From Fomes fomentarius (taxonomy: Eukaryota; Basidiomycota; Agaricomycetes; Polyporales; Polyporaceae): 64,000 nt of DNA. The notes under the pieces were generated by a model, which was not told the origin of the DNA, did not search any database, and worked only from the letters and a program-made list of their open reading frames with translations. Position 1 is the first letter of the stretch. Each line of letters begins with the position of its first letter. A program made the position numbers and the translations under genes. Location of the stretch: NCBI GenBank assembly GCA_022606135.1, contig JABYQN010000010.1, positions 2,257,219 through 2,321,218 of the forward strand, written 5' to 3'. Shown piece by piece: positions 1 to 11,949 of the stretch.

Positions 1-356
1 GGAGTGGCAGGAGGAAGGATGGAGGCGGGGACAGGGGCAGCGAGTCAGCGACCCCGCGACTTACGTGTTCGAAATTGTGGTCGGGATAGATGAACTGCAT
101 ATTTCTGTCGTACTTACATACTGATGACTCGGACTCAGTGTGCACGTCGTCCAATTCAAATCGGTACGCATGTCTTATACTTACTTAATGGTCAAGTTAG
201 TCAGCGCGCGACCATGTCACGGTGTACGTTCGCACGGTGCACTATATGTCGGCTCACCATCTGCAGGTTCACAGATCTTCCATCATCAGCACTACAGCAG
301 ACTACTTATTCCATCGTGAAGCTGACGACGAGCGACACGGATACTATAGGCACCGC
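1..356. other. Upstream flank of first F-box gene
   Basis: No gene is supported here. The stretch ends at the start codon of the first F-box gene. It shares short scattered matches (for example the 'gctcacc' context near 250) with the sequence upstream of the two later F-box copies, so it is probably the decayed promoter of the same repeated unit. The matching R piece, if it exists, would lie to the left of the window. Confidence 0.4.
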
Positions 357-2080
357 ATGTCTGTTCACAGATTCCTCACCAACATCGATGTCCTTTACGC
401 CGTCTTCGCCCACCTCGACCTCTTCCCCCGTCCCGTCACTGCCAGTGACTTTGCCAGTGTCAAGGATGATATTGACTATGAAGCTCGCCCCATCCGTAGC
501 ACTCTGGCAAACGCAGCTCTGACATGCAGAGCGTTCTCGGAGCCTGCCTCCAAGACGTTGTGGACGTGCCTCCACTCGCACGTCGGGCTTAAGCCCCTTC
601 TCAAGGCCCTCAACGGTTTCAACGAGAATGTACGAACTAATGGGTACCAATTCTGTGTGATACACATGCTCTGGAACTGATGGTCGTCCAGGAGGAAATC
701 GGCGGCGAGATCTCAATAGCAGCCTGGCAGCACTTCGACCGTCTTGCCTCGAGAGTGCGATATTTCGCGACTTTTGGTGACCTCACGCCAATCGAGCTGT
801 CTGTCTTGGACGCCCTCGTTCAACACTGTCAGAGAAAGGGTCACCCTCTCCTTCCCAATCTGCAGATCCTGTGTTGGATCGAATCTCGCAGAGATCCTCG
901 CAAGTTACAGCTGCTCAGGTTGCTGTCTGCATCTCCCTCGCTCTCCTTGGTATCCATCAAGTACTTCAGCAAGGCTATGGCGCGGGATCTGGCTGTCATC
1001 ACGGAAACTCACCCAGACCTACCACACTTGTTCGCTGAGGGCAACCAGTGTCTTCAGACTCACAGCCCAATACTCTCACTGCGTTTTCTGAAATCGCTTC
1101 ATGTCTACCTGGTGGATAAACCGAGTTTCTGTCAAATCGGAATGTTTCCGTATCTCACGTACTTGTACGCCCCAGTCAATCGCATACGTAGCGTGGACGT
1201 TTCCCGCGTGAGTGAGGGATCCTTTCCTTCCCTGCGACACTTCGAGACATCCGGCGATCCCGCTACCATCATATGGACGATCAAGCAGATCTCTTCGCCG
1301 AACCTGACGTCTCTGTCGTTGGTCACTGGAGGGAAAAAATTTGTGCAGGCTCCGTTGGAGACTCTTTTTGCACTGCCCACCGTCCAGTCCCTCCAGCGAC
1401 TTCATCTCTACATAATCCTTTACAAGTTGCATGGTGGCAAGCGCAATTATTTTGCATTCTCTGACCTAGCGCATTGCGTCCTTTCCCTCCCCCGCCTCGA
1501 GGATGTGCGTCTGCGTGTCCTGCACAAGGCGCTGTCTCTCTCCCACCCGGACATCGTACTCATCCAGTCCGCGTGGCCGTGCCTCCGCCGACTCTCCCTC
1601 TCCTTCGACACATTGGAACAGGAAAGTTGGCAGCTCCCCCGTCCGTCCCTTCCCGCCCTCGTCGACCTTGCACTCGCCCGCCCACAACTCGAGACCCTCG
1701 ACGTGGAGGTGGCTAGCGTCACGGAGGACGACCTCATCCAGCTCGAGAGCAAGAGTATCTCCATGGCGAGCGGTCCTAAATCCGAACACCCGACGGCGTT
1801 CAAGTTGGCGTGGTTGACGTTGGCGCGGAGTAAATACTATCGCAAGCGCATCACGTTTCCCACCGACATTCCTCGTCTCGCACGAGCCCTCCACCGGCTG
1901 TTCCCGATGGTTGGCGGACTAGGACGACCTGTGATGAAAAAATATAAGGATACAATGTACGACCTGTGGGCATACGATGAGCCGAGAGAATTGGGTGTGT
2001 TCCGGCTGCTGGAGGAGCTGGAGAAGCTCAGGGGTCAACGTGCGTGCCTCTTTTTTCTGTTCCCACAACCTGATGATTGA
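357..2080 (+). CDS. F-box/leucine-rich-repeat-like protein (copy F1, intact)
   Basis: Two exons, 357-629 and 692-2080, joined in phase 0 across a 62-bp GT...AG intron, give a protein of about 553 residues. Residues 5-65 form an F-box-like helix set (NIDVLYAVFAHLD, then LANAALTCRAF and SKTLW), the usual way such proteins bind Skp1 in an SCF ubiquitin ligase. The rest is leucine-rich (repeats such as LRRLSLSF and LARPQLETLDVEV), expected to bind an unknown substrate. The start MSVHRFLTN is chosen because copies at 10086 and 13829 begin with the same residues. This is the only one of the three copies in the left array without a visible lesion. It converges on the O-methyltransferase gene to its right. 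The substrate cannot be inferred. Such families are greatly expanded in Agaricomycetes. Confidence 0.8.
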
Positions 2081-2293
2081 TGAAGGGCGGTATGATAGCA
2101 TGTCTTTACACATACTCGGAGCTGGGTGTAATCAAATTGTGAGAAAGTAGGGCATGAAAGGAACATCAACATGTGCGCGGGCGTTCGTGATGGTATTGTT
2201 CGGAGAGCCTTCGAACGACGCCTGACGTTCTTCGCTCATTGAGATGATTGCGAATCTCCGCGTCGACCGCCATATCACCTATGGGACGCCATA

Positions 2294-4365
2294 TCAGACC
2301 GGGACAGCGGTAGTGTATGCCCACAGTGACCCAGGTGTCCTCCTGATTTCCGTCACCTTCCATCTAGCGGACAGCGCTAAGGCCTTCATTTCGTCAACCG
2401 TGCGCTCCTGTGCGCCGAACATGCCCATCATCTACAAACACGTCATGTCAAGACGGCATTTTCCACCGTGGATGTTTAGAAGCGTACCATGATGTCGATG
2501 AGGTATCCATGCACGTTAGCCTTTCCTAGATTCGGGAGGAGGGGCGAGTCGGAGGGAACGAAGGGTGATGCTGTCTTTGAGTCATCGTCTGAGTCGCTCC
2601 CGCTCCCATTGGGATCATCGGCGCATGCGTACGGAAGGAGCATGTCTCCAATGAGCAGCTTTGTGTCAGCACCCGCAGCGGCGCGGAGCTGGCTCAGGAT
2701 TCTACAATCATTGCAGATTAGTTGTCTCCTCGCGCTCCATGTATTTGCGGAACGCTCACTTCCGCGCATCGTCGTCCTGCCAGTCGTGCAGGACGAGCCG
2801 CACGAGGAACACGGACGGAGAACTGATAGGTCCAAGGTCCGGGAATGTCAGTGCGTCCCATGGATGGAAGAAGTTGCGCGGACGGTAGGACATGCGCCCG
2901 GATTCGAAAAGGTGAGAGTACTGCTGACCCCAGGCCTGGGTATTCCGACAGTCAGGCAGGGATACAGTCAAGGCGACGTCGCGTCGAAGAGGGTAGAAGA
3001 CGTACTGAAACTGCAGTGGAGACTACCTGTGCGCGATCTTCAACAACCACACGCAGATGAGGATGGGCCTCTGCCACGATAATGGATGTCGCGCCGATGC
3101 CGCCTCCGACGTCAACGAGAACCGAGCCATGAGGGAGGTCCCCCCATGAGAATCCTGTAGACATCCATCGTTCAAACGCGTCTTCAGACTTCAGACCGAC
3201 GGACTGCACCTACCCTTGAGGATACCATCCTTCGTCTCCCATTGGCGTGTTCCTGTCATCGCATGACCGAACCGGTTCAATCGTTCTCCGGCAGCTCGAG
3301 CCACTCGAAGTATCCCAGTTCCGTGTTGAAAGCCAAGTTGAAGGGCGCTGCCGGCTTCTCAATGGCAGACACTACGGGATAATCGAGGTCGCCGGCAAAG
3401 TTCGTGTCGATACGGTTTTTGGGTGTAAGATCGGGGAGAGCCCAGTCCGTGAGGCACGAAGTGAACTTGATAGCTTCGTCTCCACTTCGCCCTCGAACGT
3501 CAGTCAGCACATCATGCAGCTTCAGACATCATAGCGTCTAGGGAATGCACGTACGTCAAAGCCACGAAGGCTGCTACTCCATCTGTATCGTTGTACTTCT
3601 TTTCCGGCCTGTCCGGACGATCAGTCAGGAGCCTTCGCATACAGGAGTTAGAACGAGGGCACTTACGCCTCACGGAGCTGTGCAACAGACTTGCCGGAGT
3701 CGATGAACGACGACGGCCGGTTGTTCGCGAAGACATTGGGCTTGACTTCCCGCAGATAGTGCGATGTCGCGAGCAGCCTCAAAATATGACCTGCGGCACG
3801 ACGAGTCAATCACCGGGACGGAATGCAACAGATGGTGGACGTACCAAGCTTGGACGGAGTGAGCGGACCCTCTCCTTGGTTAACGTGGACCTTCGGTCGG
3901 AGATCCAGAACGGCCTTGAGGATATGATTCACATGGAGACCCTCGGACCCAGCTTCACGCAGAATCTCAACGACGTTCGCGGTCTCGAGGAACCGGATGC
4001 AGGCAGAGAACTGACCCTGCAGACCAAACTTCCGCGTCAGAACCCAAGACAAGACTTGCATTTTAGCGCGACAGGGGGACACTTACCGCCTGGACATCCT
4101 CCATCAAGCCAAACCACGGCTTGTTCACCGTCGTGCTCAGCTGTCCACACGCAGCCACGATGCGCTTGGACGCCACTGCTACAATTGGGTCAGCCTTGAG
4201 CGTTTCCGCGAGTTCCTCTTCCGGGGTGTGATTAGCAGTAGGGTAGTATGGCTCGTCCAGCGAAGGGTAGTCAAGGTCAGAACGGCGCTCATGGTAAGCG
4301 CGCTCGATCTCGTCTATCGCAGAGCCGATGGCGGAGTGCAGGGCACGAAGGGTGGCGAACGTCAT
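2294..4365 (-). pseudogene. SAM-dependent O-methyltransferase, broken (OMT A)
   Basis: Multi-exon gene read leftward, from MTFATLRALHS at 4365 to a stop at 2294 (tail ...WAYTTAVPV). It has the plant caffeate-OMT-like plan: an N-terminal dimerisation region, SAM motif I (VLVDVGGGIG, near 3100), a catalytic-His region (LVLHDW, near 2790) and the C-terminal QERTVDEMKAL segment. Early exons are about 4365-4087 and 4016-3845. Compared with its paralogue OMT B it lacks 7 bases right after the codons for LPEN (near 3280). The next codons are GAT TGA, so translation stops before the SAM-binding domain. All later exons keep good reading frames and splice sites, so the damage looks recent. A sequencing error is possible but a 7-base loss is less typical of one. 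The family transfers methyl groups to hydroxyls of small molecules; the substrate is unknown. Confidence 0.75.
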
Positions 4366-5036
4366 ACTGGGGTGGGCACTTTCGTAGGCGGACCCCCTGT
4401 CTGGTTTTATCAGCAACAGCAGAGCAATCGGATGAGAAAAGAGACCGCACCAGGTGACGACATACATATAGCGGCTATACCGTGACGGAAGGCATCTGCT
4501 GCAGCCGCGAAATTGTCAGCCTAGAAGTCCATCGCGGGTCGCACTAGAACCTACTGTTTTAACTCCGGGATAGTGGGTGCATGGGAAGGCGCGAGAGGAA
4601 AGCAATCGTATACCATTCTGCCTGGCGCCGTTGGATACGAGTCCGCGGAACGGGGTTTGTTTGTGTGTCATACAGACACACCTCTCGGAGCACGACTTGC
4701 TACGTTGAAGCCGCACCAATGGGGTCATCCAGCAGCTTACTGCCCACCTGACCTCCTTATGATTGCGGATTTGCAAATGAACTGCACTTCTTATCGAGCG
4801 GCCGAAGCACATACAGCCGAGTGACCGACACATAAACTGTGGGTGATATATCAGTATCACATGCAAAGAACGAGCACAGATCAAGACCTTGGGTACCAAG
4901 TAATCGAGAAGAGAAAGCCGGGTAGAGCAACAAATGTGATGCTCACTGGCACCTGTGAAGAGTACAAGACTCCTCTTGTTTGCTTCGTTCATCTTCTAGG
5001 CGACGCTGTGAACCATATTTATCTTGTGATAGTGTA
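4366..5036. other. Intergenic, no gene seen
   Basis: Upstream flank of OMT A. Only short incidental reading frames occur. The last 25 bases (GGCGACGCTGTGA context near 5000) also occur ahead of copy R2 near 8863, so the duplicated unit begins slightly before R1. Confidence 0.4.
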
Positions 5037-6075
5037 GAGCTTACGACACCTGAGGCGTAGAAAGCAAAGGAAGTCTTTTTTACGTGAAAGGTTCGTGGTT
5101 GGACGAGTACTCGCTTCTAGCCGGGTCTGCATCTTCGTCCCGTGCATGTCCCTGCCACCCGTTCTCCTCAGTCGTGTAGATCGAGTTAAACAATGCTGAG
5201 CTGCGCGGCGTAGACACTGCACTGGAGGCTTCTGCGCCGAGGAAGCTTCGACGAGGCGTAGTGAACATGTTCGACACAGGGCGGTTGCGTGCTCGAATCG
5301 AGGTGGGAATGCGCTCATGTTGAGACGACTGATGCTGGCCTGTGCCGGATATGCCACTGGAAGATAGTTCCTGTTGGAACAATGCGACCTTCTCCCTGGA
5401 CGAACACGCGCATCTGCAGCGCGAGCGGGTTACGCCACAGGCATAGCCATTCTACGAGGCACCACGTCATGTAGTCGAGGATGCGTGGCGGCCGCTGCGC
5501 ACGGGTTGACGGAGTCCTTCCTCTCCAACAGCAACCATCTTCACACCTTTCAGTGCGATGTTCTCAAGTCTTTGAGCACCGAGTTCTCCAGCTCCGCCTA
5601 TGGACATCCCCCCGGTGACAGCGGTTCCACATCCACAGGCACATCGACGGCCATGTTGTCAAACCCGCATAGCATAAACCGTCGTCAGGTTCCATGAACG
5701 GCGCACGCACGAGCATCACGCATGCGTAGCGAGGGTCAATAGAGTAAAGGTCGCGATGTAGGCGGTGATTGCGTTATAGACGGGAAGTTGGAGGATTGTG
5801 CTCTCGCAATGAGGGAGTCAATGATGGTGTCAGTGGTTGGTCCGAACCTGCGCCTGTGCACCAGGTTCAGAGCCGCTACCAATTCGGACCACGGCCCTGT
5901 CTTCGCGTCTGGCAGCCGAGTCCCCGAATTGCTGTCGTCGATGCCATCGAGCGACATCCTAGAAAGTAGGAATTTGACGAAGGGCTGGAGAAGAGGGATA
6001 ATTGTGATGGATGAATCAATCTATGGCAGCGGGAGGCTGTACACTATAGCGGCTGACTCAGCTTAAGGCCAGCGA
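5037..6075. repeat. Repeat R1, decayed gene-like segment
   Basis: First of three related segments in the same orientation (R1, R2, R3). All share the opening GACACCTGAG block, a later landmark CAGCTCCGCCTATGGACAT (near 5589) and an ending with 'ctatggcagcg'. R1 is about 330 bp longer in the middle than R2 and R3. Read on the minus strand it contains gene-like pieces such as RRRFGPTTDTIIDSLIA (near 5870). These loosely recall the seven-helix DUF6534 membrane proteins of basidiomycetes, but the reading frame is repeatedly interrupted and the copies use different frames. I treat it as a relic and not as a working gene. Confidence 0.5.
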
Positions 6076-6699
6076 GCCAACCCGGCCGTCCACCAGGAGT
6101 ACGCTCATTCATCTTACCCTCATCCAGCCAATCCGCCGGGACTGCCATACACTCACCATCGCCCTCTCCCCATCAGCTCTCGTACAGAAAACCATAGGCA
6201 GGCATTGGCCAAATTGCAATGTGTGGCGACCAGGCGGCCAGCCAGCCAGAAGGGGCGAACGTATATATATCCTCAGCTCGTAGTTGAGGCTTCATACAAG
6301 ACTGCACAGATTCAGTTGGCTCTTGCGATACAAGACAATGTAGATCATGTGTTGCGACATCCTTGCCCCACGTCCCTCAGAATTGAGTAGTCCTCAAACC
6401 CTCGACGAGAAGCTGTTATTTCATTGCGGGTTTAGCCATACTGGTACATCCAGGTATGTTGTACAATGCACGGACAAACAGGAGAGGGATATCCATGCTC
6501 GTGCTCAAAAGAGAAAGATGGGGCTGATTTCGGTCTATTTACAACGTCGACCACTGTGCAATATCAAGACGAGAACAGGTACGCACTGGTCAAAAGTCTT
6601 GCACAGATTCCATGCCCTACGGAGGGCAGTATGCACGCGCGACCTACGGGAGCAAGTTCGGTTCTGAAAGCTATCGCCACGAACTCCGTGCACGCACCT
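6076..6699. other. Intergenic, no gene seen
   Basis: No open frame with plausible composition and no recognisable motif was found between R1 and the small minus-strand gene. Confidence 0.4.
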
Positions 6700-7173
6700 C
6701 TAGTCGTCTTCATGATCCACATGGTACCACTTTGCACCTTGCTTCTCCACTCCGATGAACTTCTTCACGCCTATCACGTCCTCCGGGTTGAGTAGCGCAT
6801 CAAGAGCTTCGCGCGAACTGTTGTCCTTGAAGACAAACAGCCAGGACAACCGAGGACAGCGAGTGAAGAGGGAGGCACGGCGTAAGATGGGAACGTTGGG
6901 GAATTCGCAGTATATTCTGTGAGCAATGTAGTTCACCGTAAGCGTCTGCATACGGTCAAGCGCGTCGCGAAAATCCTCTGGTGACACCCGCTCCCGCTTG
7001 CCGGGATAGACCTCGTCGTACAGGATCTCTCCCCAACGGTCGACGCACTCGTCGTCGAGGTTCACCGCGTAAACACGGGTAACTCGACGTCCCTGCGGAA
7101 GACAGACACGAGAAGTAGATAGTCTCGCGAGGGTAGATGGAATGACCCTTGGTGAGGTAGACGAAGCAGACAT
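6700..7173 (-). CDS. Small uncharacterised protein
   Basis: An uninterrupted frame of 157 residues starting MSASSTSPRV at 7173; an upstream in-frame ATG at 7263 would add 30 residues of low complexity. The C-terminal two thirds look like a folded globular domain (residues near YAVNLDDECVDRWGEILYD, VNYIAHRIYCEF and the end GVKKFIGVEKQGAKWYHVD), with mixed charged and aromatic residues. There is no signal peptide or membrane helix. I do not recognise the family. It lies alone between R1 and the glycerol kinase relic, and I see no splice sites that would extend it. It could be a complete small gene or the last exon of a longer one. Confidence 0.45.
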   Translation of the reverse strand: MSASSTSPRVIPSTLARLSTSRVCLPQGRRVTRVYAVNLDDECVDRWGEILYDEVYPGKRERVSPEDFRDALDRMQTLTVNYIAHRIYCEFPNVPILRRASLFTRCPRLSWLFVFKDNSSREALDALLNPEDVIGVKKFIGVEKQGAKWYHVDHEDD

Positions 7174-7480
7174 TGTAGTTGTTCCTTTATAGGTTGGTGC
7201 TAAGCTGTTGAGCCGCGGGGTGTGGGAACTCGCGCCTGGATGCCCGTGGGAAAGCTCCGACATCTGGGCGCAGAAACGACATCGTCCACCTTCTTCTTCT
7301 TCCTGACATTGCTACGTTGGAAATTCTCCATGGGTACGAATAACACGGCGTAGTCATAAAATACTACAGAATTTTTATGAGGTATTATAAAGTCCGCCCA
7401 CTCACAGGGAGCAGCTATTAGCACGCATATCCACAAAACCTTGTAGAAGTGGCAAACGTACTCGCGCATCTCCGGCCTGA

Positions 7481-8395
7481 TCACCGTACTCCGATATTCG
7501 CCAGGACCTTCATGACCATGTCGCCATTCGTCATCACGCCGTCGACCTTGAGGTGCTTCAGGTCCGTGTTCGAGTCGAGCTTCATGCTCTCGAGGATCGC
7601 GCGCGTCTGGAACGCGTTCGCCTCGAGCGTCGCGAGTGCGATGTGCGCGGGCGTCGTGTACGACGAGAGCCCGATCAGGAGCCCCGCCGTGCCGGGGTCC
7701 CAGTACGGCGCGAGCAGGCCCGAGAAGGCCGTAACGAAGTAGACGCCGCCTGTGTCGGGCACGGATTGCGCGAGCGTGTTCCCTTCGCCTGCGGTGGAGA
7801 CGAGAATCATGGTGTCTCGTAGCCTGTGGGGTCACGAAAGGTAAACGCAAGGGAGTTGTGCAGCTTACTGCAGCACTCACCACTTGATCGCACTTCCAGC
7901 AACAGCGACTACAGCGAGGTGAGTACAAGCACGTCTACCGTCTCGTCGAGAGTGGGAAATTCACTTACTACTTCCTTCGAGCGCATACATCGGCTTGCCC
8001 TTCGGGCCGTCCTGGTACGCGACGGTCGAAAGTAACCCGTGCTGGCTCAACACGATATCCTCGCCCGTGCAGAATAGCAGGAATGCGCCGGTGCCGTACG
8101 TGCACTTTGCTTCGCCCTGCTTCAAACACTTGTTCCCGATGAGCGCAGCCTGCTGGTCGCCCGCAAGGCCAGCGATCTTCACGCCCTTGAGCATGCCGCT
8201 CGTGCACGTACCGTACACTTCGGAAGAAGAACCGATCTTCGGGAGCACGGAGCTCCCGAAGGCCTGATCTCGAAGAAGGTGGAGAGGCGCAGGTCCCATT
8301 GGAGGGTGGTGAGGTTCATGAGGAGTGTACGGGACGCGTTCGTCACGTCGGTGATATGGAGATGTTGATCCACGCCGCCTGCGAGACGCTGCACA
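7481..8395 (-). pseudogene. Glycerol kinase relic, truncated at both ends
   Basis: Minus-strand pieces match the middle of glycerol kinase (FGGY family, ATP + glycerol to glycerol 3-phosphate). In order they are [20 protein letters not shown] (near 8330), the core [13 protein letters not shown] with [12 protein letters not shown] (near 8100), and [19 protein letters not shown] with [12 protein letters not shown] (7745-7500). The N-terminal sugar-kinase lobe and the C-terminal residues after VLANIGV are absent. There is a frame change near 8266, just after [11 protein letters not shown]. Exon borders between the two larger blocks (around 7860-7965) still look usable. A gene lacking both ends cannot make an active enzyme, so this is a relic, probably of a duplicated core gene that moved to the chromosome end. 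Confidence 0.8.
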
Positions 8396-8897
8396 TTCCA
8401 GGAGGTGAGCTTGTCCCTGTTCCCTTTCCTCCGCCTCCGCTCTCGCTTTCTGCTGCGCCCATCCCTGAGCCCGCAAACCTGCCACCCGTCAGGAGTAGCG
8501 CTGCAGGTCGCTCGGTGCGTTGACCAGGCATCATTGCACACAGCATGTTCGGATTGCTCATACCTGACTCTCTTCGTATCCGGCATCTCCAGTTTGCAGC
8601 ATCGAAGCAGATGCACGGACAGTGACTGTTCCCTCGGCCTTTAACACACTACGCCCCCACGACCTCTTACAACGTCCCCATGCCACGCTCGCTCCCCGAG
8701 AACGGTGACACGCCAGAGCCAGCCGTCTTTCCTCCTACTTGGGCACCCCCTCGCGCTCCTTTACCCCCACATCGTCTTGCAAAGCTCGCAAACGCTCTCG
8801 GAGTATCGACTCCCGTCCCGGTCATCCATAGCCTCGTCTCTCCTGCCTTGTATGAGCTTGTAGGCGACGCTGTGACCAGATTTTTTTCGTGATCATA
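8396..8897. other. Intergenic, no gene seen
   Basis: Pyrimidine-rich stretch upstream of the glycerol kinase relic. The missing N-terminal kinase exons are not recognisable here in any frame. Confidence 0.4.
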
Positions 8898-9630
8898 CAG
8901 AGCTCACGACACCTGAGTAGGGCACACAGGAAGACTTTTTACGTGAACGGTTCAAGAAGTACTCCCTCCCATGTCACTGCCGCCCGCTCTCCTCAGCCAA
9001 CTCCACACCCCTCAGTAGCAGCGTTCTCAAGTCTTCGGGCACCGCCTTCTCCAGCTCCGCCTATGGACATTCCCTCGTGACAGCGACGGGCACATCCACG
9101 GCGGCACAAGCGTGTTGTCACACCTGCATAGTGTACACTCGTCCGTATCCCTGGACGGCATCGAGCTTTACACGTGCATAGCGAAGGCCAATAGAGGCCG
9201 TCATATTTGATCACGTTATCGACCACAGGAGTGTGCACTTGCAATGGTGGGTCGGGTGTGTCGACGATGGTGAAGTGGACGGTCTCGGTCGCAACCTGCC
9301 CCTGTGCACTCGCCGTCGGGATCAGGCTGACAAGAGAGATGGGGGTAGTAGATCATTCAGTCTATGGCAGCGTGAGCGTATTTGCTATAGCGGTTGACTT
9401 AGCCTAGCCAGCGAGCACGTTCAACCATCTTCGAAGGACCGCGATCTATACTACCAAAGCGAGCGCAGGGGGCAATGGGGAGCCAGTAGCATATCACATA
9501 CACTTGCGACGAGGATACGGTACCTATCTTGTCAAGTGTCCGACGCAGCATCTCATTGCTCAGGGTACACCATGCGACCCACTTCCGCCAGCTGATATTC
9601 GTTGAACACATTCTTTCTGACCTCTATGAG
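8898..9630. repeat. Repeat R2
   Basis: Second copy of the R segment, about 330 bp shorter in the middle than R1 and close to R3 throughout (same landmarks, CAGCTCCGCCTATGGACAT near 9052). It continues into a stretch shared only with R3 (9430-9630). This includes a minus-strand piece LSNEMLRRTLDKI that looks like a fossil exon. No frame is open across the whole segment. Confidence 0.55.
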
Positions 9631-10079
9631 CAAGCTCCTGAAGGGATGCAATGATTCATGCATAAGAATGCATCGGAATCATCCAGCTCTTCAAGGTCAA
9701 TCATCCGCGACGCCTTCTCCTGGTCCGAGATGTGGGAGTTGGGGTAGGGATACGGAAGCCACTGTGATTGGACGGTCTCCGACCTGGGAGCAGGGTTTGA
9801 GTGAGCATTGAGGGCAAACAATCGGAGTGTCGTTGCGGGTAGTAGGACGTTTCAAAGCACGGCCTGCCATCTGCTGTTATGCCATTGCCAGGGTGTTGCG
9901 AGTGCACGAAGGAAAAGGAGCGTGGTCAGGCAATCCGTGATTATGTAATGATGAAGCGCACATTCGCGCGTTTACGTTCGTAGGAGATCCGGAAAACATA
10001 TGTATATAGTACATAAGTACGCTCACCATCTGGCCAGATAATCTTAGGTGGACGAACAGGAAGCTGAAGAAGGTAGGCA
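9631..10079. promoter_or_regulatory. Upstream region of F-box copy F2
   Basis: Noncoding. The block 'gattatgtaatgatgaagcg' near 9938 is repeated almost unchanged ahead of copy F3 (near 13690). The F-box promoters were therefore carried along in the duplication. Confidence 0.4.
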
Positions 10080-11728
10080 TTGGCAATGTCTCTTCATAGA
10101 TTCCTCGCCAACATCGATCTCCTGCACGCCGTCTTCGACCACCTCGACCTCCTCCCCCGTCCCATCACTGACTTTGTACGTGGGTTTTATGCGAGACACG
10201 AAGCCATCGTCGCACGTCGCACTCTCGCAAACGCAGCTTTGACCTGTAGAGCGCTCTCAGAGCCTGCCTCCAAGACGCTGTGGAAGTGCCTCCACCTCGG
10301 GCTCTTACCTCTTCTCAAGACCTTCTCGTGCTTCAAAGAGACTGATGGTGGGATCGCATCCTATGTAAGTCATCAGCTCACAAATGCGCGATCTGTAACT
10401 GATGCTGGCACGCTTAGGAACTCGACGGCGAGATCTCAGCAGCAGAATGGGAGCGCTTTGACCATCTCGCCTCCTGGGTGCGATATATCGGTTACCCCTA
10501 CGAACGCGCCGTTGTACTCCAGTCGTCTGTCGTGCACGCTCTCGTCAAACGCTATCAAACTAAGGGTGCAGCGCTCCTCCCTAACTTGCAGATCCTCAGT
10601 TTGCCAGACTCCCTAGAGTCGCAGCCGATGCTGCTGAGGACGCTGTGTATAACTCCCTCGCTCTCGTTCGTTCACATGGATAGATACCCTGACTATGGGT
10701 TCTTTGCTGTGATCGCGGAAGCTTGCCCAGACCTAGTCCACCTCGTGGCTAACACCAACCTGTTCCTTCCGTCCCACCCAATACTCTCACTGCGCTCTCT
10801 GAGATCACTCGATGTCAGAGACACTGATGGAGCGAACTCCGTCAAATTGGAACATTCCCTCACCTCACAGACCTGTCCACCGCAGTCAGCAGCATATGTG
10901 ACGACAGTCTGCCTGTGAATGAGGGAGCCTTTCTTGCCCTGCGACGGTTCAAAACATTCGGCCCCACTCCCGCTACCCTCATATGGACGATCACCCAGAT
11001 CTCTTCGCCGAACTTGACGTCTCTGTCGGCGATGACTGCCGGCGCGAAACATATCACGGATATTCTGCCTGTTTTCGCGCTGCCCGCAGTCCAGTCTCTC
11101 CAGAAACTTCATCTCACTGTATGCTTTGATGTCGAAGCATCTGGGGGCATGGAAGTTGCCTTCGCTGACCTCGCGCATTCCATCCTTCCCCTCTGCCACC
11201 TCGAAGATGTGTCTCTGGAAATCAGCCTCCAGCCGCTCTCTCTCTCCGACGCGGACATCGTGCTCATCAAGTCCGCGTGGCCGCGCCTCCGCCGACTCTC
11301 CCTCTCCTTCGCTATGGACAGCGAGCCGGTTCAGCTCGTCCGACCTTCCCTTCCCATCCTCGTTGACCTTGCGCTCGCCCGCCAACTCGAGACCCTCGAT
11401 GTGGAGATGGCTAGCGTCACGGAGGAAGACCTTATCCAACTCGAGAGTATCTCCGCACCTGAGGCCGAACACCTGAACATGGCGTTGAAATGGATGAGGT
11501 TCCAGCGGCTCAGTGAATATCGGTCGCGCAACGCATTCCCCGCTGACGTCCCTCGTCTCGCACGGGCTCTGCACCGGCTGTTCCCGCTGCTTGGGGGACT
11601 GTGATGCTCTATCGAGGGATATGCCAAAGGGGGAGGCACGGCAGTCTACTACTACGACTGGTCACCACGCTACATGGAATGTGATGCATTCCAGGTGCTG
11701 GACAAGCTGGAGAAGCTCAAGAGTTAAC
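10080..11728 (+). pseudogene. F-box/LRR gene copy F2, broken
   Basis: Same architecture as F1 and F3: exon 1 10080-10364 (F-box, MSLHRFLANIDLLHAVFDHL), intron 10365-10417, exon 2 from 10418. Two lesions are visible against F3. One base is missing near 10841, where F3 reads GCGAGCTTCTGTCAG and F2 reads GCGAACTCCGTCAA. This shifts the frame to an early stop at 10918. The correct frame resumes as VNEGAFLALRRF and then meets TGA at 11602-11604 in place of the GGA glycine codon of F3. After that codon the frame stays homologous to the normal C-terminus (VLDKLEKLKS) up to 11728. The gene is a pseudogene unless both differences are assembly errors. Confidence 0.8.
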
Positions 11729-11949
11729 GTGCGCCCCTCTTATTTCCGTGTTCCCTCAGCCTGATTGTTGATGGAGGGCGACATGACAGCATGTGGTCAC
11801 ACACCGTCTGAGCTAGGCGTAGTCGCATTCTACAAGGGCTGGAGACTTGAATTGATCATCAGAATGTACACGGGTGTTCATGATGGTATCGTTCTTGGTG
11901 GTCTGATGTTATTGCTCATTGGGATGGTTGATGTCGTTGTATCTGCGTT

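Noticed and set aside
5037..6075. R1 as a functional DUF6534-type membrane protein gene
   Set aside because: Frames change several times, copies R2 and R3 use other frames, and no start-to-stop model could be made.
10693..11574. 293-codon minus-strand frame inside F-box copy F2
   Set aside because: It is the antisense shadow of the leucine-rich plus-strand gene. The same antisense frame is fragmented in copies F1 and F3.
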